64,000 nucleotides of DNA from an uncultured Corynebacterium sp. (GTDB taxonomy: Bacteria; Actinomycetota; Actinomycetes; Mycobacteriales; Mycobacteriaceae): the NCBI RefSeq assembly GCF_947253065.1, contig NZ_CAMXWS010000003.1, positions 1-64,000 of the forward strand, written 5' to 3'. The translations under genes and the position numbers were made by a program. The notes beneath the pieces were generated by a model. That model was given only the letters and a program-made list of their open reading frames with translations, had not been told where the DNA came from and did no database searches. Each line of letters opens with the position of its first letter. The first letter of the stretch is position 1. Positions 41,632-50,204 of this stretch are shown here, piece after piece.

Positions 41632-43023
41632 TTACAGAGCCGTGTGCGGACGACTCCACTGGTTCAGGATTTCCGCGTCTCCATCGGTGGTGACGCGAAG
41701 TTCACCGACACCGTTTTCAGGCCAGAAGCGACTAGCCATCGTCACTGCACCGCCGCCAGCGAAAACTTCGATAGCGGAGCCGTCGACGAGGACGGAGATG
41801 TGGTCCTCGTCATCGTCGGAAAGCGGGGCGGTGGTGGGGGATCCGTCGAGACGGTCGAGTGTGATCGTGTCGCCCGAGTGCGTGATCGTCGCGGTGACGT
41901 CGCCCTTGGTGTCCAACACGTCAACAGTCACAGACGATCCAACCGGGATCTCGCACAGACCAGTCCACAACTTGGCACGCTCAGTGGAGCTGACTGCATC
42001 CGGGAGGCCCTGTGCAGGTGTTTGGAACAGTGCGCCCCCAGCGAGGGTGACCACGCGCGGCAACGAGAGCGCATTCGCCCAGCCTTCGGTCTCCCACGTC
42101 GGCTGAGCAGTTGGATTACCACCACGGCCGGACTCAGCGAGCAGACCGAAGATGCGTGCTTCGGCATAACGCTCGTCGTCCGTCTGCGTACCGCGGACAA
42201 CATTCGTGCTGCGGGGGCGGGTGAAATCGTGGCCATAGTCAAGGCGCGTGAACGGCGTTTTCACAGTGAATTCCGTCTCGTCGAGCGTGCCCACGAGGTA
42301 ACCCGAAAGATCACCCGATTCCTGCTCGATGGTGAGGAAGAGAACGTCGTAAATCTCGCCGTCTTCCTCGTCGCGCAGGCGAATAATGCGCGGGGCGACC
42401 GTCACATCGTCCTCCTGCAGACCTGTTTCGCCGTTGAACTTCAACGGGCCGAGCAGTGTCCAGGTGGTGCCGTCAGAAGAGTCGAGCACCATCGGCATCG
42501 GCTTTTCGGACGGTCCACTGCTCGCCAGCATGATCCAGCCGGACTGGCCGCGGTCACGGTCGTCGACTTCCTTCCAGTCAGGGACAACGCAGGGGGAGCG
42601 GAAGCGGGTGAAACGCCCGGAGTCCTTCACCAGGGGGCCGAGGCGGCGCACGCCGGGGTCGATGTCGCCGGCTTCGTCTACTTCGTCGCTAAGCGTCTCG
42701 ATTTCGTCGATACGCGCGGCTTGAATCGTTGTTCCAGCGTTGGTGACAGACGTGAAATACAGGTCCGTGCCCTCCGCTGAGGAGACGACAGAGCCGGCGA
42801 GCACACGCGTTTCACCCCCGACTGGCGCGATGACGTCGTTGCACTCGTAGAACTCAAAAGGATTGCCTTCGGAGAACTGGTGTGCCCAGCGTGAAGGTGC
42901 GTCTGCGGTGGGTTCGTACTGGTAGAAGATGTGCCAATCATCTCCGTCGCGGAGCATGCCTGCCGCGGCATCGAGGATGCCTTTATCAGCGGTGACATGG
43001 AGTTCGGGTCTCAAATTGCTCAC
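41632..43023 (-). CDS. GH32-like (beta-fructosidase fold) protein lacking the catalytic residues
   Basis: A 463-residue protein with the five-bladed propeller and C-terminal beta-sandwich of GH32. Recognisable parts are WHIFYQYEP (residues 30-38), RGQSGWIMLASSG, LDYGHDFTRPRS (261-272) and the sandwich end ISVLVDGSAIEVFAGGG. All three catalytic positions differ. The nucleophile segment WMNDPNG is GILDAAAG (15-22), FRDP is FRSP (141-144), and the acid/base segment (W)EC is VTVAP (207-211). No signal peptide, so cytoplasmic. It lies 16 nt downstream of glgA, suggesting a carbohydrate-binding or regulatory role in glycogen metabolism. An active sucrase is unlikely. Confidence 0.75.
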   Translation of the reverse strand: MSNLRPELHVTADKGILDAAAGMLRDGDDWHIFYQYEPTADAPSRWAHQFSEGNPFEFYECNDVIAPVGGETRVLAGSVVSSAEGTDLYFTSVTNAGTTIQAARIDEIETLSDEVDEAGDIDPGVRRLGPLVKDSGRFTRFRSPCVVPDWKEVDDRDRGQSGWIMLASSGPSEKPMPMVLDSSDGTTWTLLGPLKFNGETGLQEDDVTVAPRIIRLRDEEDGEIYDVLFLTIEQESGDLSGYLVGTLDETEFTVKTPFTRLDYGHDFTRPRSTNVVRGTQTDDERYAEARIFGLLAESGRGGNPTAQPTWETEGWANALSLPRVVTLAGGALFQTPAQGLPDAVSSTERAKLWTGLCEIPVGSSVTVDVLDTKGDVTATITHSGDTITLDRLDGSPTTAPLSDDDEDHISVLVDGSAIEVFAGGGAVTMASRFWPENGVGELRVTTDGDAEILNQWSRPHTAL

Positions 43024-43039
43024 AGTTTCGTCCTCCGGG

Positions 43040-44209
43040 TTACAGAAGCGACTTGTACACGTCGACGGTTTCTTGGGCGATTTTGTCCCAGGTGAATTCC
43101 TTCTTCACGCGGGTCAGGCCAGCTGCTGCGAATCGTTTGCTGGTTTCCGCGTCCTGGGCGAGTGCATTGACGGCGGCGGCGAGGTCTTTTTCGAAGGCCT
43201 GTGTGTCTTCCGCGTCGTAGTGGACCAGGGTACCGGTCTCACCGTCGACGACAACCTCGGGAATTCCACCTACGTCAGATGCAACCACGGCAGTATTACA
43301 TGCCATCGCTTCCAGGTTCACGATGCCCAGCGGTTCGTACACCGACGGGCACACAAAGATGTCGGCGGCGGAATAAATATCGCGGATATCTTCCTTGGGC
43401 AGCATGTCCGTCACCCAGTACACGCCGTCACGCATTTCACGCAGCTTATCGACGAGCCCCTCCGTCTCCTCCGCGATCTCCTTCGTATCCGGCGCACCGG
43501 CGCACAAGACAAGCTGGATATCCGGGTCGAAATCCTGGGCGGCCTTCACCAGGTGAGCAACACCCTTTTGGCGGGTGATACGGCCGACGAAGGCCACGAT
43601 TGGGCGGGTCGGGTCAACACCGAGGCGTTCTACGACGTTGTCTTGGGCGTTGTCAGTGGGGTACCACACGGCTGTGTCGATGCCGTTGAGGACGACGTGG
43701 ACGCGGGATTCGTCGATACGCGGGTAGGCGCGCAAAATCGCGTCCTTCATGCCTGAAGAAACACCGATGACCGCGTCTGCGTTTTCCATCGCATTCTTCT
43801 CCGACCACGAGGAGACGTCGTAGCCGCCACCAAGCTGCTCCCGTTTCCACGGGCGGTCAGGCTCCAGCGAGTGTGCGGTGACCACATGGGGGATACCGTG
43901 CAGTAGACCCGCGAGGTGGCCACCCAGCCCCGAGTACCACGTGTGCGAGTGGACGATGTCCACGTTGTTCGCAGCATGTGCCATCCGCAGACCCGTCGAC
44001 ATTGTCTTTAGCGCACCGTTGGCATCTTCCAGCTCTGGGTCAACGCCGTGAACATAAACATCCTGCTCATCGCGCGGTTGACCCATGCAGTGGACGTCTA
44101 CCTCGACGCCATCAAGCTTGCGCATGAAGCGCGTCAACTCGGTGACGTGGACACCCGCGCCACCATAAATTTCGGGAGGATATTCGCGGGTCATCATTCC
44201 GACTCTCAT
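43040..44209 (-). CDS. glgA: GT4-type glycogen synthase / alpha-maltose-1-phosphate synthase
   Basis: A 389-residue GT4 glycosyltransferase with two Rossmann domains. It has an N-terminal GGAGVHVTELTRFM and a C-terminal donor site including CPSVYEPLGIVNLEAMACNTAVV (split; E-x7-E motif). The mycobacterial homologue Rv1212c (GlgM) makes alpha-maltose-1-phosphate from ADP-glucose and glucose-1-P, feeding the GlgE pathway. Corynebacterial GlgA is regarded as the glycogen synthase. It is divergent from glgC, which provides ADP-glucose. TAGGCT ends 8 nt before the ATG, with a GAGGACT site also present. Confidence 0.92.
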   Translation of the reverse strand: MRVGMMTREYPPEIYGGAGVHVTELTRFMRKLDGVEVDVHCMGQPRDEQDVYVHGVDPELEDANGALKTMSTGLRMAHAANNVDIVHSHTWYSGLGGHLAGLLHGIPHVVTAHSLEPDRPWKREQLGGGYDVSSWSEKNAMENADAVIGVSSGMKDAILRAYPRIDESRVHVVLNGIDTAVWYPTDNAQDNVVERLGVDPTRPIVAFVGRITRQKGVAHLVKAAQDFDPDIQLVLCAGAPDTKEIAEETEGLVDKLREMRDGVYWVTDMLPKEDIRDIYSAADIFVCPSVYEPLGIVNLEAMACNTAVVASDVGGIPEVVVDGETGTLVHYDAEDTQAFEKDLAAAVNALAQDAETSKRFAAAGLTRVKKEFTWDKIAQETVDVYKSLL

Positions 44210-44305
44210 AGTCCTCGAGCCTAGTTATGTTTGAACACGCGTGCAGGCGCATGAATTTTTCCAAGCGCACTGCAGTTTCTGTGCGACTTACCTAGGCTGG
44301 AAAGC
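44210..44305. promoter_or_regulatory. Divergent glgA/glgC promoter region
   Basis: 96 bp. TAGGCT on the minus strand (44218-44223) lies 8 nt before the glgA ATG, and TAGGCT on the plus strand (44293-44298) lies 7 nt before the glgC GTG. Both genes thus have the same -10 hexamer close to the start codon. Confidence 0.55.
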
Positions 44306-45529
44306 GTGAACAACCAGCCGAATGTCCTCGCCATTGTCCTTGCCGGCGGAGAAGGAAAGCGCCTCTTCCCGCTAACCCTCGACCGCGCTAAACCCGCCGT
44401 GCCATTTGGCGGGAATTACCGACTCATCGACTTCGTCCTGTCCAACCTCGTCAACGCCGGCTATAACCGCATCGCCGTGCTGACGCAGTACAAGTCCCAC
44501 TCGCTCGACCGCCACGTGGCTACTGCCTGGAATTTCTCCGGTCCGATGCACCAGTACATCGCCTCCGTCCCGGCGCAGCAGCGCCTGGGTAAGCGCTGGT
44601 ACCAAGGCTCCGCAGACGCGCTGCTGCAGTCGCTGAACCTCATCTTTGACGAGCAGCCGGACTACGTGCTCGTCTTCGGCGCGGACCACGTTTACCGCAT
44701 GGACCCGTCGCAGATGGTGGAAAACCACATTGCCTCGGGCAAGGAGTGCACCGTCGCGGGTATCCGCGTGCCTCGCAGCGAAGCCTCCGCATTTGGTTGC
44801 ATCCAGGCGGATGATGACGGAAGTATTACGGAATTCCTGGAAAAACCAGCCGATCCGCCCGGCACCCCCGACGACCCGAACATGACTTTCGCGTCCATGG
44901 GCAACTACTGCTTCTCAACAGAAGCGCTTATCGACGCACTCCGTCTCGACAACGAGAACGAATCCTCCGAACACGACATGGGCGGCGACATCATTCCGTA
45001 CTTCGTGGGCAAGGGCGAAGCCAACGTCTATGACTTCACCGCCAATCAGGTGCCTGGCGCGACCGAGCGCGATAAGGCGTACTGGCGCGACGTGGGCACC
45101 ATCGACTCTTTCTACGAGGCCCACATGGATCTGATCTCGATCCACCCGATTTTCAACCTATACAACAAGTCGTGGCCGATCCACTCCACGGAGGACGAGA
45201 ACCTCCCGCCGGCGAAATTCGTCTCAGGTGGTGTGGCGCAGGAGTCGATCATCGCGCCGGGCTCCATCATTTCGGGTTCAACGGTGAGTAATTCGGTGCT
45301 GTCCACCGACGTCCGCGTTGAAGAAGGCGCGATCGTCGAATCTTCGGTGCTCATGCCGGGGGTCCGGGTCGGCAAGGGGGCTGTCGTACGCCACGCCATT
45401 CTGGACAAGAATGTCTACGTCTCAGACGGAGCGAGCGTGGGCGTTGGCGAGGACTCTGATCGCGCACGAGAATTCACGATCTCGAAGGAAGGCGTCGTCG
45501 TGGTGGGCAAGTCCGAGGTCGTCGAGTGA
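44306..45529 (+). CDS. glgC: Glucose-1-phosphate adenylyltransferase
   Basis: A 407-residue nucleotidyltransferase. It has an N-terminal [13 protein letters not shown] (nucleotide binding), [20 protein letters not shown]-equivalent [11 protein letters not shown], and a C-terminal left-handed beta-helix (about 300-390). It makes ADP-glucose from glucose-1-P and ATP, the committed step to glycogen and, in this order, to maltose-1-phosphate. The GTG start has GGAAAG just before it and a -10 at 7 nt, so leaderless or very short-leadered. The stop codon lies in a 13-bp tandem duplication. Confidence 0.95.
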   Translation: MNNQPNVLAIVLAGGEGKRLFPLTLDRAKPAVPFGGNYRLIDFVLSNLVNAGYNRIAVLTQYKSHSLDRHVATAWNFSGPMHQYIASVPAQQRLGKRWYQGSADALLQSLNLIFDEQPDYVLVFGADHVYRMDPSQMVENHIASGKECTVAGIRVPRSEASAFGCIQADDDGSITEFLEKPADPPGTPDDPNMTFASMGNYCFSTEALIDALRLDNENESSEHDMGGDIIPYFVGKGEANVYDFTANQVPGATERDKAYWRDVGTIDSFYEAHMDLISIHPIFNLYNKSWPIHSTEDENLPPAKFVSGGVAQESIIAPGSIISGSTVSNSVLSTDVRVEEGAIVESSVLMPGVRVGKGAVVRHAILDKNVYVSDGASVGVGEDSDRAREFTISKEGVVVVGKSEVVE

Positions 45530-45547
45530 CTAGTTCGAGTGACTAGT
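45522..45547. repeat. 13-bp tandem duplication at the glgC stop
   Basis: TCGAGTGACTAGT is perfectly repeated (45522-45534, 45535-45547). The first copy contains the TGA stop and an adjacent TAG in another frame. Confidence 0.9.
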
Positions 45548-45562
45548 TGAGGAAATAGAAAA

Positions 45563-45586
45563 CCCGCAGCTCGACTGAGCTGCGGG
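45563..45586 (-). terminator. Terminator of the O-methyltransferase gene
   Basis: CCCGCAGCTC / GAGCTGCGGG, a perfect 10-bp stem with a 4-nt loop. On the minus strand it is followed by TTTTCTATTT, about 40 nt after that gene's stop. The stem could also affect glgC on the plus strand, which has no T-run there. Confidence 0.85.
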
Positions 45587-45625
45587 CAACGAAACTAGCG
45601 CAGAGCTGCGCAGAACTCCGCAGTG

Positions 45626-46276
45626 CTATTCAGCCAAGCGTGTCACCAGAGTCACCCCGGAATCCAGGGGGAGGCGCGTGGCTACTGCACCTTCCAGACC
45701 GTCGATGAGCTCTTCTGCCTCACGAGCAGCGAGAGTGGGGCGGTCTTTGCGGGTGGGGTCGGTGATGGTGGCGTCGAGAAGCGAACCGGCGAGGACGAGT
45801 GTGCCGCCGGGGGAGAGCAGAGGCCAGGCAGCCTCGACGACGCCCGGCAGGTCCACAGGATCCACGTCGGCATAGACGAGGTGGTACGCCCCGCTGGCCA
45901 GACGTCCCAGCACATCCAGCGGGCGCGACGGCAGGAACCGTGCGCGCGAAGCACCATAACCAGCATCGCGGAATGCCACCTTTGCACGTGCCTGGTGGTC
46001 TGCCTCCGGGTCGATGCACGTCAACGCGGACTTCTCCGGCAGACCCGCGAGAATATGCAGCCCGACCACGCCCGCAGCGGGAGTGATAGCGACGGCGCCC
46101 GTTGCGCCACCCGCAGCATGCCCGGAGGCAGCGAGGGTGCCCAACAGGTTGCCCACCGCAACGCTCGGGGTGGGGAGGGAGTATTCGGAGGCGTCGGCGC
46201 GGGCGTCGATAAGCGTGCCGTCCTGCTGCTTCGCCGTGATGTACTCGTTAAGGGAGGTAAATGCTGAATCGCTCAC
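45626..46276 (-). CDS. O-methyltransferase (Rv1220c-like)
   Basis: A 216-residue class I SAM methyltransferase of the COMT-like O-methyltransferase group. It has the SAM loop region [17 protein letters not shown], acidic [19 protein letters not shown] beta-2 ([16 protein letters not shown]), and [12 protein letters not shown] for the metal/substrate site. Position divergent from sigE matches Rv1220c-Rv1221 in mycobacteria. The substrate is unknown. The GTG start is 6 nt from a TAGGAT -10. One CGTCGATAAGC copy (46204) codes for GTLIDA. Confidence 0.82.
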   Translation of the reverse strand: MSDSAFTSLNEYITAKQQDGTLIDARADASEYSLPTPSVAVGNLLGTLAASGHAAGGATGAVAITPAAGVVGLHILAGLPEKSALTCIDPEADHQARAKVAFRDAGYGASRARFLPSRPLDVLGRLASGAYHLVYADVDPVDLPGVVEAAWPLLSPGGTLVLAGSLLDATITDPTRKDRPTLAAREAEELIDGLEGAVATRLPLDSGVTLVTRLAE

Positions 46277-46282
46277 ACGCTC

Positions 46283-46288
46283 ATCCTA
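46283..46288 (-). promoter_or_regulatory. -10 box of the leaderless O-methyltransferase gene
   Basis: TAGGAT on the minus strand ends 6 nt before the GTG start at 46276. It is preceded by G as in the extended GTAGGAT used at dapE/dapD2. Confidence 0.6.
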
Positions 46289-46341
46289 CGAAATCGACCC
46301 CGCCCGTGCGGGAAGAAGCGCGGTACGCAAGAATAGAAGCC

Positions 46342-46926
46342 ATGCCAGAAGATCTGACAGGCACCGCCGCATTCGACGCAGGACGCGGCACCATGCCCAG
46401 CTGGGCTGAACTCGTCGAGGAGCACGCCGACAGTGTGTACCGCCTCGCGTTCCGCCTGTCGGGCAACCAGCAGGACGCCGAAGACCTCACGCAAGAAACA
46501 TTCATGCGCGTGTTCCGCAACCTGAAGTCGTACAAGCCCGGGACCTTCGAGGGGTGGTTGCACCGCATTACCACGAACTTGTTCCTCGACATGGTGCGTC
46601 ACCGCAGCAAGATCCGCATGGAGGCGCTCCCGGAAGACTACGAGCGCGTGCCGGGCACCGCGCCGACGCCGGAACAGGTGTACTCCGAGGTCAACCTTGA
46701 TCCGGCGCTGCAGGAAGCGCTCGATGAACTCAGCCCTGAGTTCCGCGTGTCGGTCGTGCTGTGTGATGTTGTGGGGATGAGCTACGAGGAGATCGCGAAG
46801 ATACTCGGTGTGAAAATGGGCACCGTGCGTTCGCGTATTCACCGCGGCCGCAGCCAGCTGCGCGCATCGCTTGAAGCACAGGCCGCGACGAACGAAAGCG
46901 CTCGCGAGCTGCTCCGCGCGAGGTGA
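46342..46926 (+). CDS. sigE: ECF RNA polymerase sigma factor SigE
   Basis: A 194-residue ECF sigma factor. Region 2 is at about 20-88 ([28 protein letters not shown] for -10 recognition) and region 4 at about 125-180 ([20 protein letters not shown], the -35 helix-turn-helix). The partner gene directly downstream encodes a zinc-type anti-sigma factor. The order sigE, anti-sigma, tatB and mrp matches M. tuberculosis Rv1221-Rv1229c, where SigE directs the envelope-stress response. The start at 46342 gives the usual length; the ORF extends upstream without support. Confidence 0.93.
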   Translation: MPEDLTGTAAFDAGRGTMPSWAELVEEHADSVYRLAFRLSGNQQDAEDLTQETFMRVFRNLKSYKPGTFEGWLHRITTNLFLDMVRHRSKIRMEALPEDYERVPGTAPTPEQVYSEVNLDPALQEALDELSPEFRVSVVLCDVVGMSYEEIAKILGVKMGTVRSRIHRGRSQLRASLEAQAATNESARELLRAR

Positions 46927-46931
46927 TTGCC

Positions 46932-47255
46932 GTGCCGAAGTTTGATTCGATCGAGCACCTCAATTTCGAAGCTGTCGCCGCGCTTATCGACGACGAACTC
47001 ACCCCCACCGCCTACCACCGCGCCCAGAATCATCTGGCGCAGTGTGAGGATTGTCGTCGTGAAGTAGCGCAGCAGCGCGCCGCGTCTGAGGCCGTGCGGG
47101 AACACAACACCGATGGTTGCTTGCGCGCACCACGGTCGCTGGTGGAGAAATTGGCGCACCTGGACGATCAGGCGCCGCTGACTCGAGTTGCCGCAGAGAA
47201 TTCGGGTGGAAAGTGGCCTATTTCGTGGAGTCGTTTGCGTAACGGGCTAAGGTGA
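46932..47255 (+). CDS. cseE: Anti-sigma-E factor with zinc-binding HxxxCxxC motif
   Basis: A 107-residue soluble anti-sigma protein. The zf-HC2 / ZAS motif HLAQCEDC (His-x3-Cys-x2-Cys, about residue 34-41) follows a helix typical of the sigma-binding domain. There is no transmembrane segment, as in mycobacterial RseA (Rv1222). It holds SigE inactive until oxidation or proteolysis. GTG 46932 is chosen since GAGGTG lies 6 nt upstream; the alternative GTG at 46923 overlaps the sigE stop (GTGA). Translational coupling is likely in either case. Confidence 0.88.
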   Translation: MPKFDSIEHLNFEAVAALIDDELTPTAYHRAQNHLAQCEDCRREVAQQRAASEAVREHNTDGCLRAPRSLVEKLAHLDDQAPLTRVAAENSGGKWPISWSRLRNGLR

Positions 47256-47259
47256 AACC

Positions 47260-47703
47260 GTGTTTGACTCAATCGGTTGGGGCGAAATCTTCGTCATTAT
47301 TCTCGCGGGCCTGATCATCATTGGTCCGGAGCGCCTCCCCGGTGTGATCATGGACGTGCGTGCCGCTATTTTCGCGGCTCGTCGCTCTATCAATGATGCG
47401 AAGAAAGAGCTTTACGGCGAGGAATTCGCTGAGTTCCGCAAGCCGATGAACACCGTCACCGAGTATGCGGCGATGGGGCCGAAGCGGGCGATTGCCAAGA
47501 TGCTTTTCGACGAAGACGGTGACTACCTCGACCAATTCGACCCCCGCAAAATGATGGATGAGGATCCCGCTGAGTCCGGTTCAACTTCAGGCATGGGGAG
47601 TACGCAGCCACCTTCGAAGCCGCGACGGAGGCAGCCAGGAATGAACCCGGAACCACCCGCCGAATCTGGCGGCGGCGGGTTCTCCTGGACTGACGTGACC
47701 TAG
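47260..47703 (+). CDS. tatB: Sec-independent protein translocase subunit TatB
   Basis: A 147-residue protein. The N-terminal helix MFDSIGWGEIFVIILAGLII with the conserved Glu and hinge GPERLPGVI is followed by an amphipathic helix and a long disordered Pro/Gly tail (residues 100-147). It recruits twin-arginine substrates with TatC. The cofactor genes tatA and tatC are not in this window. The stop overlaps the stop of mrp on the other strand (CTAG). AAGGTG just before the GTG can serve both as RBS and as part of a TAAGGT -10. Mycobacterial htrA, which sits between rseA and tatB, is absent. Confidence 0.92.
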   Translation: MFDSIGWGEIFVIILAGLIIIGPERLPGVIMDVRAAIFAARRSINDAKKELYGEEFAEFRKPMNTVTEYAAMGPKRAIAKMLFDEDGDYLDQFDPRKMMDEDPAESGSTSGMGSTQPPSKPRRRQPGMNPEPPAESGGGGFSWTDVT

Positions 47704-48839
47704 CGAGTCACACCGAGGTTCAAATTCTTGCCCGCCAGCGAATCGCGGCGAATCTTCAGCTTGCCGGCGATCTCTGCGATGGCCTTCCCAGAGGGGGACT
47801 CGGGGGCTTGGATGGCGATGGGGGTGCCCTCGTCACCCTGGACACGCAGTTGCGGGTCGAGCGGGACGGAGCCCAGCAGGGGGACATCAGTGCCGGTGAT
47901 CGCGGAGAGGCGCTCAGCCACATTCTCGCCGCCACCTGTGCCGAAGATGTCCATTGTGGAGCCGTCCGGCATGACCATGGCGGACATATTCTCAATCACG
48001 CCGGCGACACGCTGACCGGTCTGTTGGGAGATGGAGCCTGCACGCTCGGCGACCTCAGCTGCAGCAGCCTGCGGGGTGGTCACGATCAACAGCTCTGCAT
48101 CCGGGACGAGCTGCGCCACAGTGATGGCGACATCGCCGGTTCCTGGCGGGAGGTCCATGAAGAGGACGTCGAGTTCGGACCAGTAGACGTCGGCAAGAAA
48201 TTGTTGGATTGCGCGGGTCAACATGGGGCCGCGCCAGACAACGGGGGCGTTGCCTTCGACGAACTGGCCAATCGAGATGTGGCGGACGCCGTGAGCGATC
48301 GGTGGCATGAGCATCTCATCCACGACCGTTGGGCCTTGGCCTTCTGACCCCATCAGACCAGGGATGGAGTGGCCATAAATATCGGCGTCGAGAATGCCCA
48401 CGGTCAACCCTTGCTCGGCGAGCGCCGTCGCCAAATTCACCGTCATAGAGGACTTGCCTACGCCACCCTTGCCCGATGCCACGGCGTACACACGTGTGGT
48501 CGAACCCGGCTGGGAGAACGGAATTACCGGTTCAGACCTATCGCCCTTGAGGCGCTGCGCAAGATTGCGGCGCTGCTCTTCGCTCATGGTGTGCATGGTC
48601 ACGCTGACCTCGCCGACACCGTCGAGCTCCTCGACGACGGCACGCACGTTGGACTCGATGGTGTCGCGCATTGGGCATCCAGCAATGGTGAGGTAGATGC
48701 CGACGGCGACATCACGGCCGTCGATACGCACGGACTCGACCATGTCTAGCTCGGTGATCGGTTTGCCGATCTCCGGATCGTCGACACGCGCAAGCGCGTT
48801 GCGGACAGCTGCTTCTGAAATCGGTGATGTGTCAGTCAT
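47700..48839 (-). CDS. mrp: Mrp/NBP35-family Fe-S cluster carrier ATPase
   Basis: A 379-residue protein. An N-terminal MIP18/DUF59 domain (about 5-80) is followed by a deviant Walker A P-loop ASGKGGVGKSS (near residue 118-128) and DADIYGHSIPGLMG, and a C-terminal GEN...V region. Mrp proteins bind and transfer Fe-S clusters using ATP. The usual CxxC near the C-terminus, which some members have, is not present. The start at 48839 fits the domain; TATACT ends 9 nt upstream, so the transcript may lack a leader. Corresponds to Rv1229c in order. Confidence 0.92.
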   Translation of the reverse strand: MTDTSPISEAAVRNALARVDDPEIGKPITELDMVESVRIDGRDVAVGIYLTIAGCPMRDTIESNVRAVVEELDGVGEVSVTMHTMSEEQRRNLAQRLKGDRSEPVIPFSQPGSTTRVYAVASGKGGVGKSSMTVNLATALAEQGLTVGILDADIYGHSIPGLMGSEGQGPTVVDEMLMPPIAHGVRHISIGQFVEGNAPVVWRGPMLTRAIQQFLADVYWSELDVLFMDLPPGTGDVAITVAQLVPDAELLIVTTPQAAAAEVAERAGSISQQTGQRVAGVIENMSAMVMPDGSTMDIFGTGGGENVAERLSAITGTDVPLLGSVPLDPQLRVQGDEGTPIAIQAPESPSGKAIAEIAGKLKIRRDSLAGKNLNLGVTR

Positions 48840-48933
48840 TGCACGTAAAGTATATGGCCTTCCCCGCCCGGGCACGAAGCCGGCACTAGACTTGAGCCGA
48901 TACACGAATGCAACGAGAAGGATGGTTAGCCAC

Positions 48934-49476
48934 ATGACTCAGCCGAACCCAGCCTCCGCACGACGTCGACTGACTGAGCCGCAGCGACCTGCAGGCTGGC
49001 CCGTGGGTAGCTTCCAGGAATACGTCGACGCGCAAGCAGCTGTCGACGGGTTGTCTGACCAGGAGTTTCCCGTCGAGAACATCACCATTGTCGGTGTTGA
49101 TCTGATGCAAGTGGAGCGCGTCACTGGTCGGCTGACGTGGGGGCGCGTCCTTGCTGGCGGTGCTCTGTCCGGCCTGTGGTTTGGCCTTTTTGTCGGCCTG
49201 CTGTTCGCTCTGTTCACGCCGAATGTGTGGGCGGCGCTGCTGTCCGCGATCGTGTTCGGCGTCATTTTCGGCGTTGCGTTTGCGGCACTCGGCTACGCCT
49301 TCACGCAGGGACGCCGTGATTTTTCGTCCGCAACGAATATTGTTGCTGGGCGTTATGACATTCTCTGCGAACCATCCACCGCGCCCCAGGCCCGTGACCT
49401 GATCGCACAGATGGGACCACGCCCGTCCCAAAATGCGCAGCAGCCACGCCCGCAGCAGCCACGCCCGCAGCAGTAA
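48934..49476 (+). CDS. General stress protein 17M-like (YflT) membrane protein
   Basis: A 180-residue protein. The N-terminal soluble part (about 20-70) contains SFQEYVDAQAAVDGLSDQEF and FPVENITIVGVDL, as in the YflT/GSP17M domain. Two adjacent hydrophobic helices (about 75-120) follow, then FSSATNIVAGRYDILCEP and a repetitive PRPQQPRPQQ tail from a 15-bp tandem duplication. Family proteins are induced by heat or ethanol in Bacillus. AGAAGGATGG lies upstream. Divergent from mrp. Confidence 0.8.
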   Translation: MTQPNPASARRRLTEPQRPAGWPVGSFQEYVDAQAAVDGLSDQEFPVENITIVGVDLMQVERVTGRLTWGRVLAGGALSGLWFGLFVGLLFALFTPNVWAALLSAIVFGVIFGVAFAALGYAFTQGRRDFSSATNIVAGRYDILCEPSTAPQARDLIAQMGPRPSQNAQQPRPQQPRPQQ

Positions 49477-49499
49477 TGGCTAGATCGCAGGAGAGAAGC

Positions 49500-50204
49500 G
49501 TGGCGAATTCACGGCGCAAACGCGTAGTGGCAATTGGTGCGACAGCTCTACTTGGCATGACAGCTCTGACCGCCTGCGGCGAGAAAAGCCCGGCGGTGAA
49601 GATCGCTGCTGACCCGTCTGACCCCGAACAGCTGGTGCTGGCGGAGATTTACCGCCAGGTGGCGGAGTTGGATGGAAGGGAAGTGGGGATCGTCGGCAAG
49701 CGGTATGTGGATGATGCCGCCAAGCTGGACGTGCTGCAAACACGTGACGCGAATTTCGCAGTCATGTGCGTCGGTTCGCTGGTGGTCACTGCGAATCCCG
49801 GTGAGGCCGAGGTACTGGTAGAAAAGAAGAACGAAGCCGACGAAGAAGATTCCAACAACGCCGACCTGGCGCTCGCGACTTACGACGCAGCCGTGGGCAC
49901 GCTGCCCGGATCCTTCAAAACAGTCGACCCATCACCCGCCGAAGGCTGCTCGAAGACCGAGCACGACGACTTGCCCCAGAACATCATCCCGGTGTTTGAG
50001 GCAGGCATGTTTGATCGCGGCGTGCGCAACGCCATGAATAAGGTCACACGTGCGCTGTCCACGACCGATCTGGAAAAGCTCGTCGAGCAGACCGAAGAAG
50101 ACGGCAGCCCAAGTGCAGCCGTCAATGCGTGGATGCAGGAGAAGACCGGCATGGGTTCGGAGCTGCAGCGCATCGTTGATGAGGGGCAGGCTCGCGAAGT
50201 CTAG
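49500..50204 (+). CDS. Corynebacterial lipoprotein, unknown function
   Basis: A 234-residue protein with a lipoprotein signal (basic RRKR, hydrophobic core, lipobox LTAC near residue 26). The mature part contains DPSDPEQLVLAEIYRQVAEL and GREVGIVGKRYVDDAAKLDV, suggestive of a glycine betaine/choline-binding-like or other solute-binding lobe, followed by a four-helix C-terminus. The GTG at 49500 has AGGAGAGAAG 2-10 nt before it. The ATG at 49476, which overlaps the preceding stop (TAATG), is the alternative. The stop overlaps the HNH gene stop. Function not assigned. Confidence 0.7.
   Translation: MANSRRKRVVAIGATALLGMTALTACGEKSPAVKIAADPSDPEQLVLAEIYRQVAELDGREVGIVGKRYVDDAAKLDVLQTRDANFAVMCVGSLVVTANPGEAEVLVEKKNEADEEDSNNADLALATYDAAVGTLPGSFKTVDPSPAEGCSKTEHDDLPQNIIPVFEAGMFDRGVRNAMNKVTRALSTTDLEKLVEQTEEDGSPSAAVNAWMQEKTGMGSELQRIVDEGQAREV

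Noticed and set aside
42704..42717. GTCGATACGC variants (also near 43706 and 48720) as motif family members
   Set aside because: One mismatch in the AAG core; they may be related or chance, so they were left out of the count.
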